From contig QOZQ01000004.1 of the NCBI GenBank assembly GCA_003576695.1, positions 310,001 to 374,000 of the forward strand: a stretch of DNA of 64,000 nt, given 5' to 3'. Below the pieces are notes generated by a model. That model had not been told where the DNA came from. It ran no database searches and saw nothing but the letters and a program-made list of their open reading frames with translations. The position numbers were made by a program, and so were the translations under genes. The stretch comes from Taklimakanibacter lacteus. GTDB taxonomy: Bacteria; Pseudomonadota; Alphaproteobacteria; Rhizobiales; Aestuariivirgaceae. Shown here one piece after another: positions 25,205-34,376 of the stretch (within the stretch, counting starts at the first letter, position 1; each line of letters opens with the position of its first letter).

Positions 25205-26689
25205 TTACCGGAAAGGCGGCTCGTCGAAGCTCCGGAGCTTGCGCGAATGGAGCTGCGCCAACTCGCTGCGCAGGAAGTCGAGCGCGGCGAGGCCGATCAT
25301 CAGATGTTCGCCCACCGCGCGGTCATAGAAGGCGTTCGCCGCACCCGGCAATTTGATCTCGCCATGCAGCGGCTTGTCGGACACGCAGAGCAACGTGCCG
25401 TAGGGCACGCGCAGGCGATAGCCTTGCGCGGCGACAGTGCCCGATTCCATGTCGACGGCGATGGCGCGCGACAGGTTGATGCGACGGCGTTCCTGCGACC
25501 AGCGCAATTCCCAATTGCGATCGTCATTGGTGACGACGGTGCCGGTGCGCAGGCGCGCTTTCAGCGCTTCACGACGCTCGCCGGTGACCTTGGCGGCGGC
25601 TTCCTGCAACGCCACCTGCACTTCGGCCAGCGCCGGTATCGGGATATCGGGCGGCACGGCGCCATCGAGAATGCGGTCCTGGCGGAAATAGGCATGCGCC
25701 AGCACATAGTCGCCGATGCGCTGCGACTGGCGCAGGCCGCCGCAATGGCCGATCATGAGCCAGCAATGCGGGCGCAGCACCGCCAGGTGATCGGTGATGT
25801 TCTTGGCGTTGGACGAGCCGACGCCGATATTGACCAGGCTGACGCCGCCTTCGCCGTCGCCGCGCAGCAAGTGGTAACCCGGCATCTGGAAGCGATGCCA
25901 GGGCGATGAGGCGACGGCCATCTCCGCATCGGCGATCGGGAAGCCATCGCGCCCGATCATAATGCCGCCCGGCAGAACCAGCGCGTCATAGGGTCCATGG
26001 CTGCGAATCTGCTCGATGCCCCAGGTGACGAACTGGTCGACATAGCGGTGATAGTTGGTGAGCAGGATCCAGGGCTGCACATGGCGCCAGTCGGTGCCGG
26101 TGTAATGGACGATGCGCTTCAGCGAATAGTCGGTGCGCGTGGCGTCGAACAGAGCAAGCGGCATCGGCTCGCCCTTGGGCGGCGTCCACAGGCCATCGGC
26201 GATCTCGTCGCCGACGGCGGAAAGCGCCGGTGCCGGGAAATGGCGGGCGAGCTCGGCGGCCGAGATATTGTCGCGGCCAAGCTCGTCGCCCTTGTCGAGG
26301 ACATAAGGGTAGGGGATTTCCTCATCGCTGCGGCTCACCTGGATGGTGGTCGGATAATCGGCGACGAGAAGGCGCAGCTGCTCGATGAGATAGTCCTGGA
26401 AGGCGCGCGGCTGGGTGATGGTCGTCGCGTAGATGCCGGGGCTCTCGAACTTGGCATAGGCGCGGGCGAGCGAGGGCTGCGCCTGGCCTGACCCATAGGT
26501 AAGGCGAAGTTCCGGATAGCGGAACCGGATGCGCTCCTTGGCCGTCGGCGGCACGCTTTTGGTGAAGAAGCGCTCGAGCGCCTGGCGCAGCGCCTCGACC
26601 GCCTCCTCATGCAGCGCGATCAGCTGTGCCACGGCGGCTTCGGGGGTGAGCGTCTCAATGTCGGGTGCGGGCCGGTCCAGGCGATTCAT
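25205..26689 (-). CDS. amn: AMP nucleosidase
   Basis: A 494-residue enzyme hydrolysing AMP to adenine and ribose 5-phosphate. The ATG at 26689 follows AAGGAGACCCG. The N-terminal regulatory domain (FRYPELRLTYGSG, RAFQDYLIEQLRLL) precedes a nucleoside-phosphorylase-like catalytic domain with MIGHCGGLRQSQRIGDYVLAHAY, VDMESGTVAAQGYRLRVPYGTLLCVSDKPLHGEIK and the terminal RAVGEHLMIGLAALDFLRSE. Length fits the family. Likely role is purine salvage and adenylate control. Monocistronic. Confidence 0.95.
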   Translation of the reverse strand: MNRLDRPAPDIETLTPEAAVAQLIALHEEAVEALRQALERFFTKSVPPTAKERIRFRYPELRLTYGSGQAQPSLARAYAKFESPGIYATTITQPRAFQDYLIEQLRLLVADYPTTIQVSRSDEEIPYPYVLDKGDELGRDNISAAELARHFPAPALSAVGDEIADGLWTPPKGEPMPLALFDATRTDYSLKRIVHYTGTDWRHVQPWILLTNYHRYVDQFVTWGIEQIRSHGPYDALVLPGGIMIGRDGFPIADAEMAVASSPWHRFQMPGYHLLRGDGEGGVSLVNIGVGSSNAKNITDHLAVLRPHCWLMIGHCGGLRQSQRIGDYVLAHAYFRQDRILDGAVPPDIPIPALAEVQVALQEAAAKVTGERREALKARLRTGTVVTNDDRNWELRWSQERRRINLSRAIAVDMESGTVAAQGYRLRVPYGTLLCVSDKPLHGEIKLPGAANAFYDRAVGEHLMIGLAALDFLRSELAQLHSRKLRSFDEPPFR

Positions 26690-26818
26690 CGGGTCTCCTT
26701 TGCCGGCTGCTATAGCATGGCTTCGGGAACCGCCACAGCGCGGAAGGCCTTTGATAGTCCTTACCCATGCCAGTGTCAGGCGGACAATTCCTGGGGAGAC
26801 GGCCGTGGCGCGATCTGA

Positions 26819-27051
26819 CGGCGGGCACAAGCGACGCCGCTGCTTCAGGCCTTGTTCGATCTGTCGCCGGCCGAAGCCGCCGTGGCGACGCGGATCGCCG
26901 CCCGACAGACATCCGACGAGTCGCCCAGGGCGACGGCAAGAGCACCGAGACAGTGCGCAAACAGCTGAAGCGGGTGCTCGTCAAGACCAGCTGCCGGTGA
27001 CAGGCCGATCTCGCCCGGCTGCTGGCGCAGCTTGTTCCTTCCGGGAGATAG
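26819..27051 (+). pseudogene. Remnant of a LuxR-type HTH regulator C-terminus
   Basis: Conceptual translation across one frameshift and a stop gives a LuxR/GerE-like tail: LLQALFDLSPAEAAVATRIA, a shift around 26915-26925, GKSTETVRKQLKRVLVKTSC, an in-frame TGA (26998-27000, probably a former CGA), then QADLARLLAQLVPSGR and TAG at 27049. Another TGA lies at 26816-26818 upstream. The N-terminal part of the regulator is missing. The decay lies just before the tRNA and island boundary. It also accounts for most of the 417-bp gap between amn and the tRNA. Confidence 0.65.
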
Positions 27052-27106
27052 GTCAATTCCCGCTCTGGCATTGGCCGGCAAATTACTGTAGCCATCGCGC
27101 CCGGTG

Positions 27107-27182
27107 GGGCCTGTAGCTCAATGGTTAGAGCTGACGGCTCATAACCGTCTGGTTGGGGGTTCGAGTCCCTCCGGGCCCACCA
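27107..27182 (+). tRNA. tRNA with CAT anticodon (Met elongator or Ile2)
   Basis: A 76-base cloverleaf with acceptor GGGCCTG pairing with CGGGCCC, D arm GGTTAGAGC, anticodon loop CTCATAA with CAT at 27140-27142, T arm GGGGGTTCGAGTCCCTC, and an encoded CCA end (27180-27182). CAT can be elongator Met, or Ile2 after lysidine modification; the two cannot be separated confidently by eye. Its 3' end is the left boundary of the A/T-rich island. Confidence 0.93.
27165..27182 (+). other. Probable attachment site (left, tRNA 3' end)
   Basis: GTCCCTCCGGGCCCACCA is the T-arm/acceptor end of the tRNA gene, a usual integrase target. It matches 34377-34394 with two differences. Confidence 0.55.
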
Positions 27183-27373
27183 ATCGCGTTATTTATCAAT
27201 GGGTTATAAGGTGGTTCGCCGCAGGTTGTCCAGTCCGACGGATGAAGAAACTCGTGCAGGAAGGAATCGTGAAGCGAAGCCCAAATAACCCACAAAGGCA
27301 CTCTGCCGACTTGCCCGAACCGGCGGATAGCCTCTCCTCTTGTCGGAGCTAGCTGCCAAGAACCGGTGAAGAC

Positions 27374-27706
27374 ATGTGCCCTCAGATCGAAGTGCCTACC
27401 ACCGTCGAAATCGACACACCGCGTCGCGGAAGGAAAACTGTTCGCGCCGACTGTAGAGCAATCATTTACGACGCGCTTATTGAAAGTGAGAGAGCGATAT
27501 CGCTGATGCCCGAGCCGGTACTTGCTCGAGAGGATTTCTTTACGAGTGATTTTATGCAGCTCACAGGAGAGGAGCAGGCCGTCGCGCTGTCTGAAAGCTG
27601 CCGCAGGCTAGAACGCCATAATGAAAAGCTTAAGGGGAGCTTGGTCTTTGCTACGATGTGGGCGGTCGCGGTCACGATTGGCTTCGTAGCTGTTTGTCTC
27701 AAGTGA
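27374..27706 (+). CDS. Hypothetical protein with one C-terminal membrane segment
   Basis: A 110-residue protein of no recognised family. Residues 1-85 are soluble and acidic (VEIDTPRRGRKTVRADCRAI, then ALIESERAISLMPEPVLARED), with a helical run around LSESCRRLERHNEKLKG. A single C-terminal membrane helix follows (LVFATMWAVAVTIGFVAVCL), so it would be tail-anchored with its bulk in the cytoplasm. GGTGAAG precedes the ATG. It lies inside the island, 328 bases before hamA, so a defence link is possible but unproven. Confidence 0.5.
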   Translation: MCPQIEVPTTVEIDTPRRGRKTVRADCRAIIYDALIESERAISLMPEPVLAREDFFTSDFMQLTGEEQAVALSESCRRLERHNEKLKGSLVFATMWAVAVTIGFVAVCLK

Positions 27707-28034
27707 CGCCTGCCGCTAGCCACTTATTGCTGTAGTGGTTGGTGCGAGCCTAATGAATACGGCACTAGCAGCACATGCTAAACCAGAACTTGGAGCATTT
27801 CAGGGCGCTTGGTAATTTCTGAACTTGGGCGGCTTTACCTCAAAGTGGACCCGGTTGGCGCAGACAAGTGCCAAATATGAAATCGGCTACGATGCGCCGG
27901 ACAAGCCGGAGGTGAGGCTCCGCCGACAACAGCTCGGTCTCGTGGATGCGGCTTTTGGGTGTCAACTTCACAATGGCGGAAAATATGCAGCAGGCTATAT
28001 TTGCCGCTAGGGAAATAATCAGAAAGTTAAGATT
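27707..28034. other. 328-bp gap before hamA
   Basis: No supported gene. A 61-codon TTG-start ORF at 27825-28010 has no recognisable family and no ribosome site. The promoter of the hamA operon should lie here, most likely in the A/T-rich part after about 27960, but I cannot fix -35/-10 boxes with confidence. Confidence 0.5.
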
Positions 28035-28847
28035 ATGGTGGCACCAGACCATGTGGCATGGCTGGCTCAAACCGGGGAAGTCATTAAGACTGCCGACGGC
28101 CTGAAAGTCGAGGTTTGGGAGCTGCATCACGCCGATGATGAAGCCATCCTTAGTGCCTGGGCAAGGCATTTCCGCCAGCACTATTGCAAAGACGCGGACC
28201 TCGACGACCTCATCTCGGGCACTGGGCTCACAAAGGCGGAGTTCCTGACCTCAATCAAGTTTCCTGACGCCACAGCGGCGCCGGGGCCCAGCACTCGCGC
28301 CGGCGACTTCGGAGAAATCCTGGTAGCTGACTTTGTGGAATACGTTCTTGGCTATTGGTGCCCGCGTGAAGGCAGATACGAGAACAGAGACAACCGAAGC
28401 GTCCCATCGAATGGTTGCGACATCCTGGGATTTAAGTTTACGACTAATGGGCCGTGGGACGAAGGAGATGAGCTGTTCCTCTTGGAGTCCAAGGCAGGTT
28501 TCAAGCCGACCAAGAAAAACAGAATCCAGCAGGCGATCGACGGTTCGATCAAGGACATGACGCGCGAGGCTATGTCGCTGAATGCGATCAAGCAGCGCCT
28601 CCTCAAAATAAACCGCAATGACGCACTTAAGGTCGAGCGGTTTCAGAACGCGAATGATCGGCCTTTTAAGAGAATTAGCGGAGCAGTCGCCGTCCTTGAG
28701 GAAGACGTATTGAAGAAAATGGAGATTGATAAGTCTGACGGTTCCAAGCACCCGAACGTCGACAACCTTCGTCTAATTGTTATCAAGGGACTATCGATGA
28801 TGGACCTCGTACACGCACTCTATGAGAGGGCCGCAAATGAGGCCTAA
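28035..28847 (+). CDS. hamA: HamA-like nuclease (DUF1837), Hachiman defence
   Basis: A 270-residue DUF1837 protein, the HamA component of Hachiman and the related AbpA. The nuclease-like core contains TRAGDFGEILVADFVEYVLGY (E94), NGCDILGF (D129) and LFLLESKAG (E151, K153), forming a PD-(D/E)xK arrangement. In Hachiman, HamA is held inactive by the HamB helicase and degrades DNA on activation; that is knowledge of the family. The gene is followed by the helicase gene with an 11-base overlap, as in known Hachiman loci. Base composition differs from chromosomal neighbours. Confidence 0.85.
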   Translation: MVAPDHVAWLAQTGEVIKTADGLKVEVWELHHADDEAILSAWARHFRQHYCKDADLDDLISGTGLTKAEFLTSIKFPDATAAPGPSTRAGDFGEILVADFVEYVLGYWCPREGRYENRDNRSVPSNGCDILGFKFTTNGPWDEGDELFLLESKAGFKPTKKNRIQQAIDGSIKDMTREAMSLNAIKQRLLKINRNDALKVERFQNANDRPFKRISGAVAVLEEDVLKKMEIDKSDGSKHPNVDNLRLIVIKGLSMMDLVHALYERAANEA

Positions 28848-31800
28848 AGACGCTACACTTCAATCGCTGGCCGCCGTCCGCGCTACTGCAAAGATGTACG
28901 AGTTCAGAGCCGCTCCCGAAGATTTCGTCAGGTTGCGGCGCGATCCACGTTCTCTTTTCGCGTTGGCTGTAGGTATCCTTGGCGACGCTGCGGCTGCCAT
29001 TTCGGACAGGTTCATTGATGGTGGTGAAGGGCCGATCAGGCCTGGAACATGGGAAGAGAGGGATGGTTCCGTCGCGGAGATGGTCCGTTTTTCCGCAACC
29101 TTCTTCGATGCATATCTCGAAGCGCGGCTAGACATAGAACTCACGCAAGAATTCTCGCTGTTGTGTGCTGCTTCTTACTATCTTTCCGACAGCGTCGGCA
29201 GTGCACTTGTGGTCGCTCGACGGTCAGAAGCGCCAAGCCTCGATCTTGGGCATGGGCTTGCTCGTCTTGCTTACGCCATTCTTCGCGGTGAGTTTGACCC
29301 TATCCCCGGAGAACACATACACGCAGAGTTTGCGACGCGTCTTTTAGCGGCACTGCGCAGGCACTTCAGACTTGAAGGCGATTCAGACGAGATACGAGCG
29401 ATCTGCGCCGAACTGCGTAAAGCGGCCTATGACAATGGATCTGCGAGAGAGCTGCTTTACGCTGACGTTGTAACCGCACTGTCGGCTCGCAAGCTCGGAA
29501 ACTCAGCACGAACCCTCTTGCCACCGGCGTCCAATCTCCCCCTGGACAGTTGGGTGCCGGCGCTTATGAAAGGGCACTTTCCTAAGGAATTGTGGCCCGC
29601 CCAACAGCGGATATGTCAGGCGGGTCTTTTGCAAGGTCGCTCGGCGGTAGTACAGATGCCTACCAGTGCAGGAAAGACGCGAGGCACTGAACTCATCATT
29701 CGATCTGCGTTTCTGTCCGGAAGGGCAACCCTCGCTGTGATTGTTGCGCCGTTCCGTTCGCTTTGTCACGACATCAGGTCTGACCTGGCGACTGCGTTTG
29801 CCGGCGAGGACATCGTTCTAGATGAGGTGTCTGACTCATTCCTTCTCGACGTAGATATCGATGAGATATTTGCCCAGAAGTCCGTTCTCGTGGTGACGCC
29901 GGAAAAGATGCTCTACATGCTCCGTCGCGCTCCCGAACTGGCCGAACAAATCGGCCTTGTGATTTACGACGAGGGTCACCAATTCGAAGGCTTTGCCCGC
30001 GGTCCCACTTACGAATTGCTGCTGTCCTCGTTGCGCATGTCCCTCGCACCGAAAGCTCAGGTTGTTCTGATCTCGGCAGTAATCGGCAATGCGGGGCAGA
30101 TTGCTGGGTGGCTCATCCATGACGAGAATGCGATCGTAAGTGGTGACGGCCTACTTCCTACCCCTAAAAGTATCGCGTTCGCCAGCTGGCAGCATGAGCG
30201 GGGCTGGCTGCAATACGTGAGCCCCGACGACCCCGAGACAACCGAGTTTTTCGTCCCTCGCATCATTCAGTCACTGCCATTGGCACTTAAGGATCGCGAG
30301 CGAAAGCAACGTGTATTTCCAGATCGCGGTGGCACCAGCGAAAGCGGCGAGATCGGTCTCTATCTCGGCCTTCATCTCGTCGAGAACGGAAGTGTGGCAG
30401 TGTTCTGCGGAACGAAGGAAACTGTCGTCGGCCTATGCGAGCGTGTTGCTGAGATTTTTGATCGCGACGTGGACCTCAAAGAGCCGCTGGAGGTCTCGGA
30501 CGGGGATGAAATTGAAAAACTCGTAAGGCTGACCCGCCGCAACCTGGGCGAACATAACGACACGAAGGCGGCGCGTCATGGTGTGCTCGCCCATCATGGT
30601 AATACACCTCATGGCCTCAGGCTATCGATTGAGTATGCCATGAAGGTCGGTCATGCCAAGTTCGTCATCTGCACTTCAACTCTAGCGCAAGGTGTAAACT
30701 TTCCGATCCGGTACCTGATCGTGACGGCCACACAGCAGGGCAAGGAAAAGATCAAAGTTCGAGATTTTCACAACCTGATGGGCCGCGCCGGGCGCGCCGG
30801 CATGCATACGGAGGGAAGCGTCATTTTCTCAGCGCCCTCCATTTACGATGAGCGCAAGCTCAGAGAACAAAGGTGGCGATGGAGAGCCGCGAAGGATCTG
30901 TTGGACCCGGAGAAATCAGAGCCGTCCCGCAGCAGTATCTTGGACCTCTTCGCAAGCTACGAGCAAGCCTACCCGGCAATCGTGTTGCAACCCAGCGTAG
31001 GGTGGCTAGACCTTGCCTTTGCTGATCGAAATGCGATCGAGAAGATCGTAACGGAGGTCGTGCACGACTATCCTCTCGTTATACCGGCTGACTTCCGAAA
31101 GTTCGTGATGGGTCGCGCGCGAGCTGTTCAGAGCATCGCTGCGTATCTTGCCGCCTATGTAGACTTCGAGAGCGATCAGGCGAGCGAGCGTATTGAAGAG
31201 CTAGCGAGGAACACGCTTGCCTACTACCTTGCGGATGAGGAGACGCGGGAGAAGCTTGTTGAAGTATTCCGCACGACAGCGGCCGCAGTTGAGGCAAGCG
31301 GAGATGCCGACTTCAGGGGCCTCATCAGAAAGTCTCCCCTCCCACCTGCCGACGTACTGGAACTCAAGGAATGGACCACCAACAATATTGCGGTCCTGTT
31401 GGCTGCTGCGGAGGCCGGTGAACTCCTTGAGGTCGTGTTCGAGCAGGCACGTAAGTACGTGGGCGCAAAATCCATCACGTCATTGTCAGACCCTGACGTC
31501 CTCTTGCCCACCCTCAAGCGGTGGATTGATGGGGGATCGTTCTATGAGCTGCGGGACCCTCTGGTCGAGGCAGATGTGAGATTTGGCAGATACAAGGCGA
31601 CGGCCGAGCATATGGTCGCGCTGTGTGAGAACGGTTTCGGTTTCGAACTTGCGATGGTCGTTGCTTCGATAGCGGATCTCGTGGAGCCCATTGACGACGA
31701 GCTATTCAAACAGATTGTCCGGGTGCAGCGCCAGATCAAGAACGGGTTGAGCGATCCAGCGGCGCTGGCGTTCTTTGAAGCGGGATTTGCTGACCGGGTC

Positions 31801-31953
31801 GTAGCGCAAGTGCTCGGTGAGAAGTTCAACGGCGTTGTCGATCGTGCCGGCGTTCGCCGGGTTTGCCGTAATCAGACCGAAGATATTCGTGACTTGCTGG
31901 ATGAGTTCCCGTCGTACTTTCGAACCGTCATTGATGAGCTCGGGGCTGGATAA
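28837..31953 (+). CDS. hamB: HamB-like SF2 helicase, Hachiman defence
   Basis: A 1038-residue superfamily-2 helicase of the Ski2-like style found with DUF1837 proteins. Walker A is at ~275-281 (PTSAGKT), the Walker B variant DEGH at 378-381, motif III in VVLISAVIGNAG, and motif VI around 649-655 (GRAGRAG). A long N-terminal helical region and ~350 C-terminal residues are uncharacterised, typical of HamB/AbpB. ATG 28837 is preferred to 28822 because GAGAGGG then lies at proper spacing. It couples to hamA by overlap and to the next gene by a 2-base gap. Family role: sensing aberrant DNA and releasing HamA. Confidence 0.85.
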   Translation: MRPKDATLQSLAAVRATAKMYEFRAAPEDFVRLRRDPRSLFALAVGILGDAAAAISDRFIDGGEGPIRPGTWEERDGSVAEMVRFSATFFDAYLEARLDIELTQEFSLLCAASYYLSDSVGSALVVARRSEAPSLDLGHGLARLAYAILRGEFDPIPGEHIHAEFATRLLAALRRHFRLEGDSDEIRAICAELRKAAYDNGSARELLYADVVTALSARKLGNSARTLLPPASNLPLDSWVPALMKGHFPKELWPAQQRICQAGLLQGRSAVVQMPTSAGKTRGTELIIRSAFLSGRATLAVIVAPFRSLCHDIRSDLATAFAGEDIVLDEVSDSFLLDVDIDEIFAQKSVLVVTPEKMLYMLRRAPELAEQIGLVIYDEGHQFEGFARGPTYELLLSSLRMSLAPKAQVVLISAVIGNAGQIAGWLIHDENAIVSGDGLLPTPKSIAFASWQHERGWLQYVSPDDPETTEFFVPRIIQSLPLALKDRERKQRVFPDRGGTSESGEIGLYLGLHLVENGSVAVFCGTKETVVGLCERVAEIFDRDVDLKEPLEVSDGDEIEKLVRLTRRNLGEHNDTKAARHGVLAHHGNTPHGLRLSIEYAMKVGHAKFVICTSTLAQGVNFPIRYLIVTATQQGKEKIKVRDFHNLMGRAGRAGMHTEGSVIFSAPSIYDERKLREQRWRWRAAKDLLDPEKSEPSRSSILDLFASYEQAYPAIVLQPSVGWLDLAFADRNAIEKIVTEVVHDYPLVIPADFRKFVMGRARAVQSIAAYLAAYVDFESDQASERIEELARNTLAYYLADEETREKLVEVFRTTAAAVEASGDADFRGLIRKSPLPPADVLELKEWTTNNIAVLLAAAEAGELLEVVFEQARKYVGAKSITSLSDPDVLLPTLKRWIDGGSFYELRDPLVEADVRFGRYKATAEHMVALCENGFGFELAMVVASIADLVEPIDDELFKQIVRVQRQIKNGLSDPAALAFFEAGFADRVVAQVLGEKFNGVVDRAGVRRVCRNQTEDIRDLLDEFPSYFRTVIDELGAG

Positions 31954-31955
31954 TC

Positions 31956-33143
31956 GTGGCAAAATCCGTAGATGTCGCGTCCTGGGTGCGCGCCACACCG
32001 AAAGAGGTAGTTGCATTCTACAAGTCGAGGCCTGGACCAAGGAAACCGAACCGAAGCGGCTTCCTGATCGTCCGGGCCCATTTGAAACCCGTCGATGTCT
32101 ACGCCTACCTCCGTGTGCGGTTCGGCACGCCAAACGGTTTCCAGAACGTTCTACGCAAGGACGACAGCGACAACTGGATCCATTGGGACTACAGCCTCAA
32201 GGCCGACGATGTTGACATCTATATCGCCGGCACCTCGCGCGATATCCATTTCATAGTCTCAGAGCGTATGAGGGATGTGGATTGGAAGGACCTCATCCTA
32301 GCGCTCAAAGCCGATTTCGGCCGCAATGGCCGCGCGAAATCGGAGATGATGCAAAGCTTTGAGAGATACGTGGTCTTCCAGAATAAGTTCGTTACCTTGG
32401 CCGACCTCTGTGCAGAAATGCACGAGGTGATCGTCGACATGCCGCCGGCGCACACGCTTCCGATTGTCACAACTAAGCAATCGCTTCGGCGCTATAGGTC
32501 CGAGGTCAAGCGACTCGGTAAACGGGCGGCCGACTTGTATGGCAACTGTCTAAAGCTGAGGCTGCTCACGCCGATCATGGCTGAGGCCTTTGTCAACATG
32601 GTCATCCTCATGTTCTGCAAGGACGAAGTGCGAAACGATCGGGCAGCCTATGAGGCGTTCATCAGGAGTGCCATTCCGGAGCGCATCGCGGCCCTATCCG
32701 AAAATTGTCACGGCTTCCGGAATGCGATCGATCAAACCACTCCCGTCTACAGAGACTTTAAGCGCGTCATGGACAAGCGGAATTTCGCTATCCATGGCAA
32801 CATGGATCCCGTGCGGGAGCAGATCGAAACGGTCTATTTCGAGGGTCGTCGTCCCCTCTTCGCCGAGGGTGGCGACAATATCCTCAAGTTCTTTGACCAC
32901 CTCGAAAGAATGAACGCGCCCGAGATCGTTGTTGCCGATTATGAAGCGGTTCATCTCTTCCTCGCCGAAATTGCCGGCCAATTGAGCGACCAGCATCGGG
33001 CGTTCTTCGATCAGGTCATCGGAGACCCGTATCCGGGTTACGACTTGAATCGAAAGCGGACTACCCGCATTCTCCCCGATCATTATGTGCGGGGCCTCAT
33101 GCCCCGAATGCGCTATGACGACGAGTTGAAAGTCACCTGGTAG
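31956..33143 (+). CDS. HEPN-motif protein coupled to hamAB
   Basis: A 395-residue protein of no named family, starting at GTG 31956, two bases after hamB. The C-terminal half has the HEPN RNase-type motif RNFAIHGN (R275, H280; R-x4-H) at the end of a helix, preceded by a helical bundle (LLTPIMAEAFVNMVILMFCKDEV) that fits a HEPN fold. The N-terminal ~120 residues look like a separate alpha/beta domain (VDVYAYLRVRFGTPNGFQN). HEPN proteins commonly act as RNases in anti-phage and toxin systems. Tight coupling suggests it is part of the defence operon, as an effector or modulator. It is not a standard Hachiman gene. Confidence 0.6.
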   Translation: MAKSVDVASWVRATPKEVVAFYKSRPGPRKPNRSGFLIVRAHLKPVDVYAYLRVRFGTPNGFQNVLRKDDSDNWIHWDYSLKADDVDIYIAGTSRDIHFIVSERMRDVDWKDLILALKADFGRNGRAKSEMMQSFERYVVFQNKFVTLADLCAEMHEVIVDMPPAHTLPIVTTKQSLRRYRSEVKRLGKRAADLYGNCLKLRLLTPIMAEAFVNMVILMFCKDEVRNDRAAYEAFIRSAIPERIAALSENCHGFRNAIDQTTPVYRDFKRVMDKRNFAIHGNMDPVREQIETVYFEGRRPLFAEGGDNILKFFDHLERMNAPEIVVADYEAVHLFLAEIAGQLSDQHRAFFDQVIGDPYPGYDLNRKRTTRILPDHYVRGLMPRMRYDDELKVTW

Positions 33144-33248
33144 TAGACCGTTGAGATGCCGTCGATGGTGGCCGAGTCAATAACGTTGATCTCCCACGGT
33201 TGTCCTGAGCCTTAATATAGGGCTAACTTCAGTGTTGCCGAGGATGTG

Positions 33249-34256
33249 ATGCGTTCGGAAGGGCAGATGCGCCAATCCTGGACAATGACGGAAGTGCTGT
33301 GCGATTCCTGGCGGCAGAGATCAGCAACTTTCCAGTATAGTTCCACCCTAGCTACCGAGGTCCGAATGCTGCGCCTTGTCAATAAATACGAAGAGATTGC
33401 TCATGGCGAGATTGAGGGAGCAGCAGACCGTTGGGGGCTTTCCGTCTATCCCAAGGTTCGTGTTGCGGATGTCCTGTCGCTCGACGCCTTAGGAGTAAGA
33501 GGTGAACTGAAGCGCTTCGGACTACAGTGTCACTTTGATTTTGTGGTTTGCCGCAACCAGTGGGAACCTGCATATGCTGTCGAATTCGACGGCCAATACC
33601 ACGTGACTGCCAAGCAGAAAGCTCGTGATGCAAAGAAGGACCGGTTATGCACGATAGCCAGCTTTCCGATTTTGAGGATAAATAGTAACTATCTAACCAA
33701 GGAGTTTGGCCCGATCTCATTGCTCTCGTGGATAATGGACGTCCATGAGCTTTCGATTGCATTTGCTGAACAGCAAGCCGCCGGCACCATTCCGTTAGAA
33801 GAAGACTTTTATCCATTCTTTCTAATGAATATTAATCCCAAAGAAGAGAAGTTCCCGTACTGGCTTTCAGCAAAACCGCGCATTCGTCTAAAAGACTTAC
33901 ACAAGCGCGGCCTCATCATCGACCCAAGCTCAACAGGATTCATAGGTTATGACAAAAATGAGATCGCTCGCGGAATTGAGTATATCCGGCTGACAGCCGC
34001 CACTGGTGTTTATGTGCGCACGGCGATGCGACCGCAACAGTTTCCAGTCATGATGAGCGATCTTCTAGAGGAAATTCTTGCGGTACAGCTAACTGAACGG
34101 GTCGTTAGTTGTCTTCGCGGAGAGACGACTCCAACGCCATTGGAAGAGATCTTTGCGATTGCCGAACAGATGCAGAATGGTCTGAAACTTGGCCGCGCTC
34201 ATAGCTGTGGTCGGGCGATCTCGCCTGTGGCGAATGCAAATGACCCAGAATCGTAG
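33249..34256 (+). CDS. DUF2726 (nuclease-like) protein
   Basis: A 335-residue protein; the ATG at 33249 follows GAGGA. The N-terminal half is a DUF2726/restriction-endonuclease-like domain: GLSVYPKVRVADVL, FDFVVCRNQWEPAYAVEFDGQYH and ARDAKKDRLC, ending FPILRINSNYL. The D, E-x-D and K residues fit a PD-(D/E)xK core. The C-terminal ~180 residues are unrecognised. It is separated from the HEPN-motif gene by 105 bases, so it may have its own promoter. DUF2726 domains occur often in defence and mobile contexts, but the target here is unknown. Confidence 0.65.
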   Translation: MRSEGQMRQSWTMTEVLCDSWRQRSATFQYSSTLATEVRMLRLVNKYEEIAHGEIEGAADRWGLSVYPKVRVADVLSLDALGVRGELKRFGLQCHFDFVVCRNQWEPAYAVEFDGQYHVTAKQKARDAKKDRLCTIASFPILRINSNYLTKEFGPISLLSWIMDVHELSIAFAEQQAAGTIPLEEDFYPFFLMNINPKEEKFPYWLSAKPRIRLKDLHKRGLIIDPSSTGFIGYDKNEIARGIEYIRLTAATGVYVRTAMRPQQFPVMMSDLLEEILAVQLTERVVSCLRGETTPTPLEEIFAIAEQMQNGLKLGRAHSCGRAISPVANANDPES

Positions 34257-34376
34257 TTAGAGGCGCAAAGAAAATCATTTCTGGGTTTTATCCTTGGGTT
34301 CGCCAGTCCATACGAGGGTGTACGAGGGAAATGGATTGGCGAACCATCCGCTAACATACTTTCTGTAGAAAATACC

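Noticed and set aside
27825-28010. 61-codon ORF before hamA
   Set aside because: TTG start, no ribosome site, no family; more likely leader or promoter DNA.
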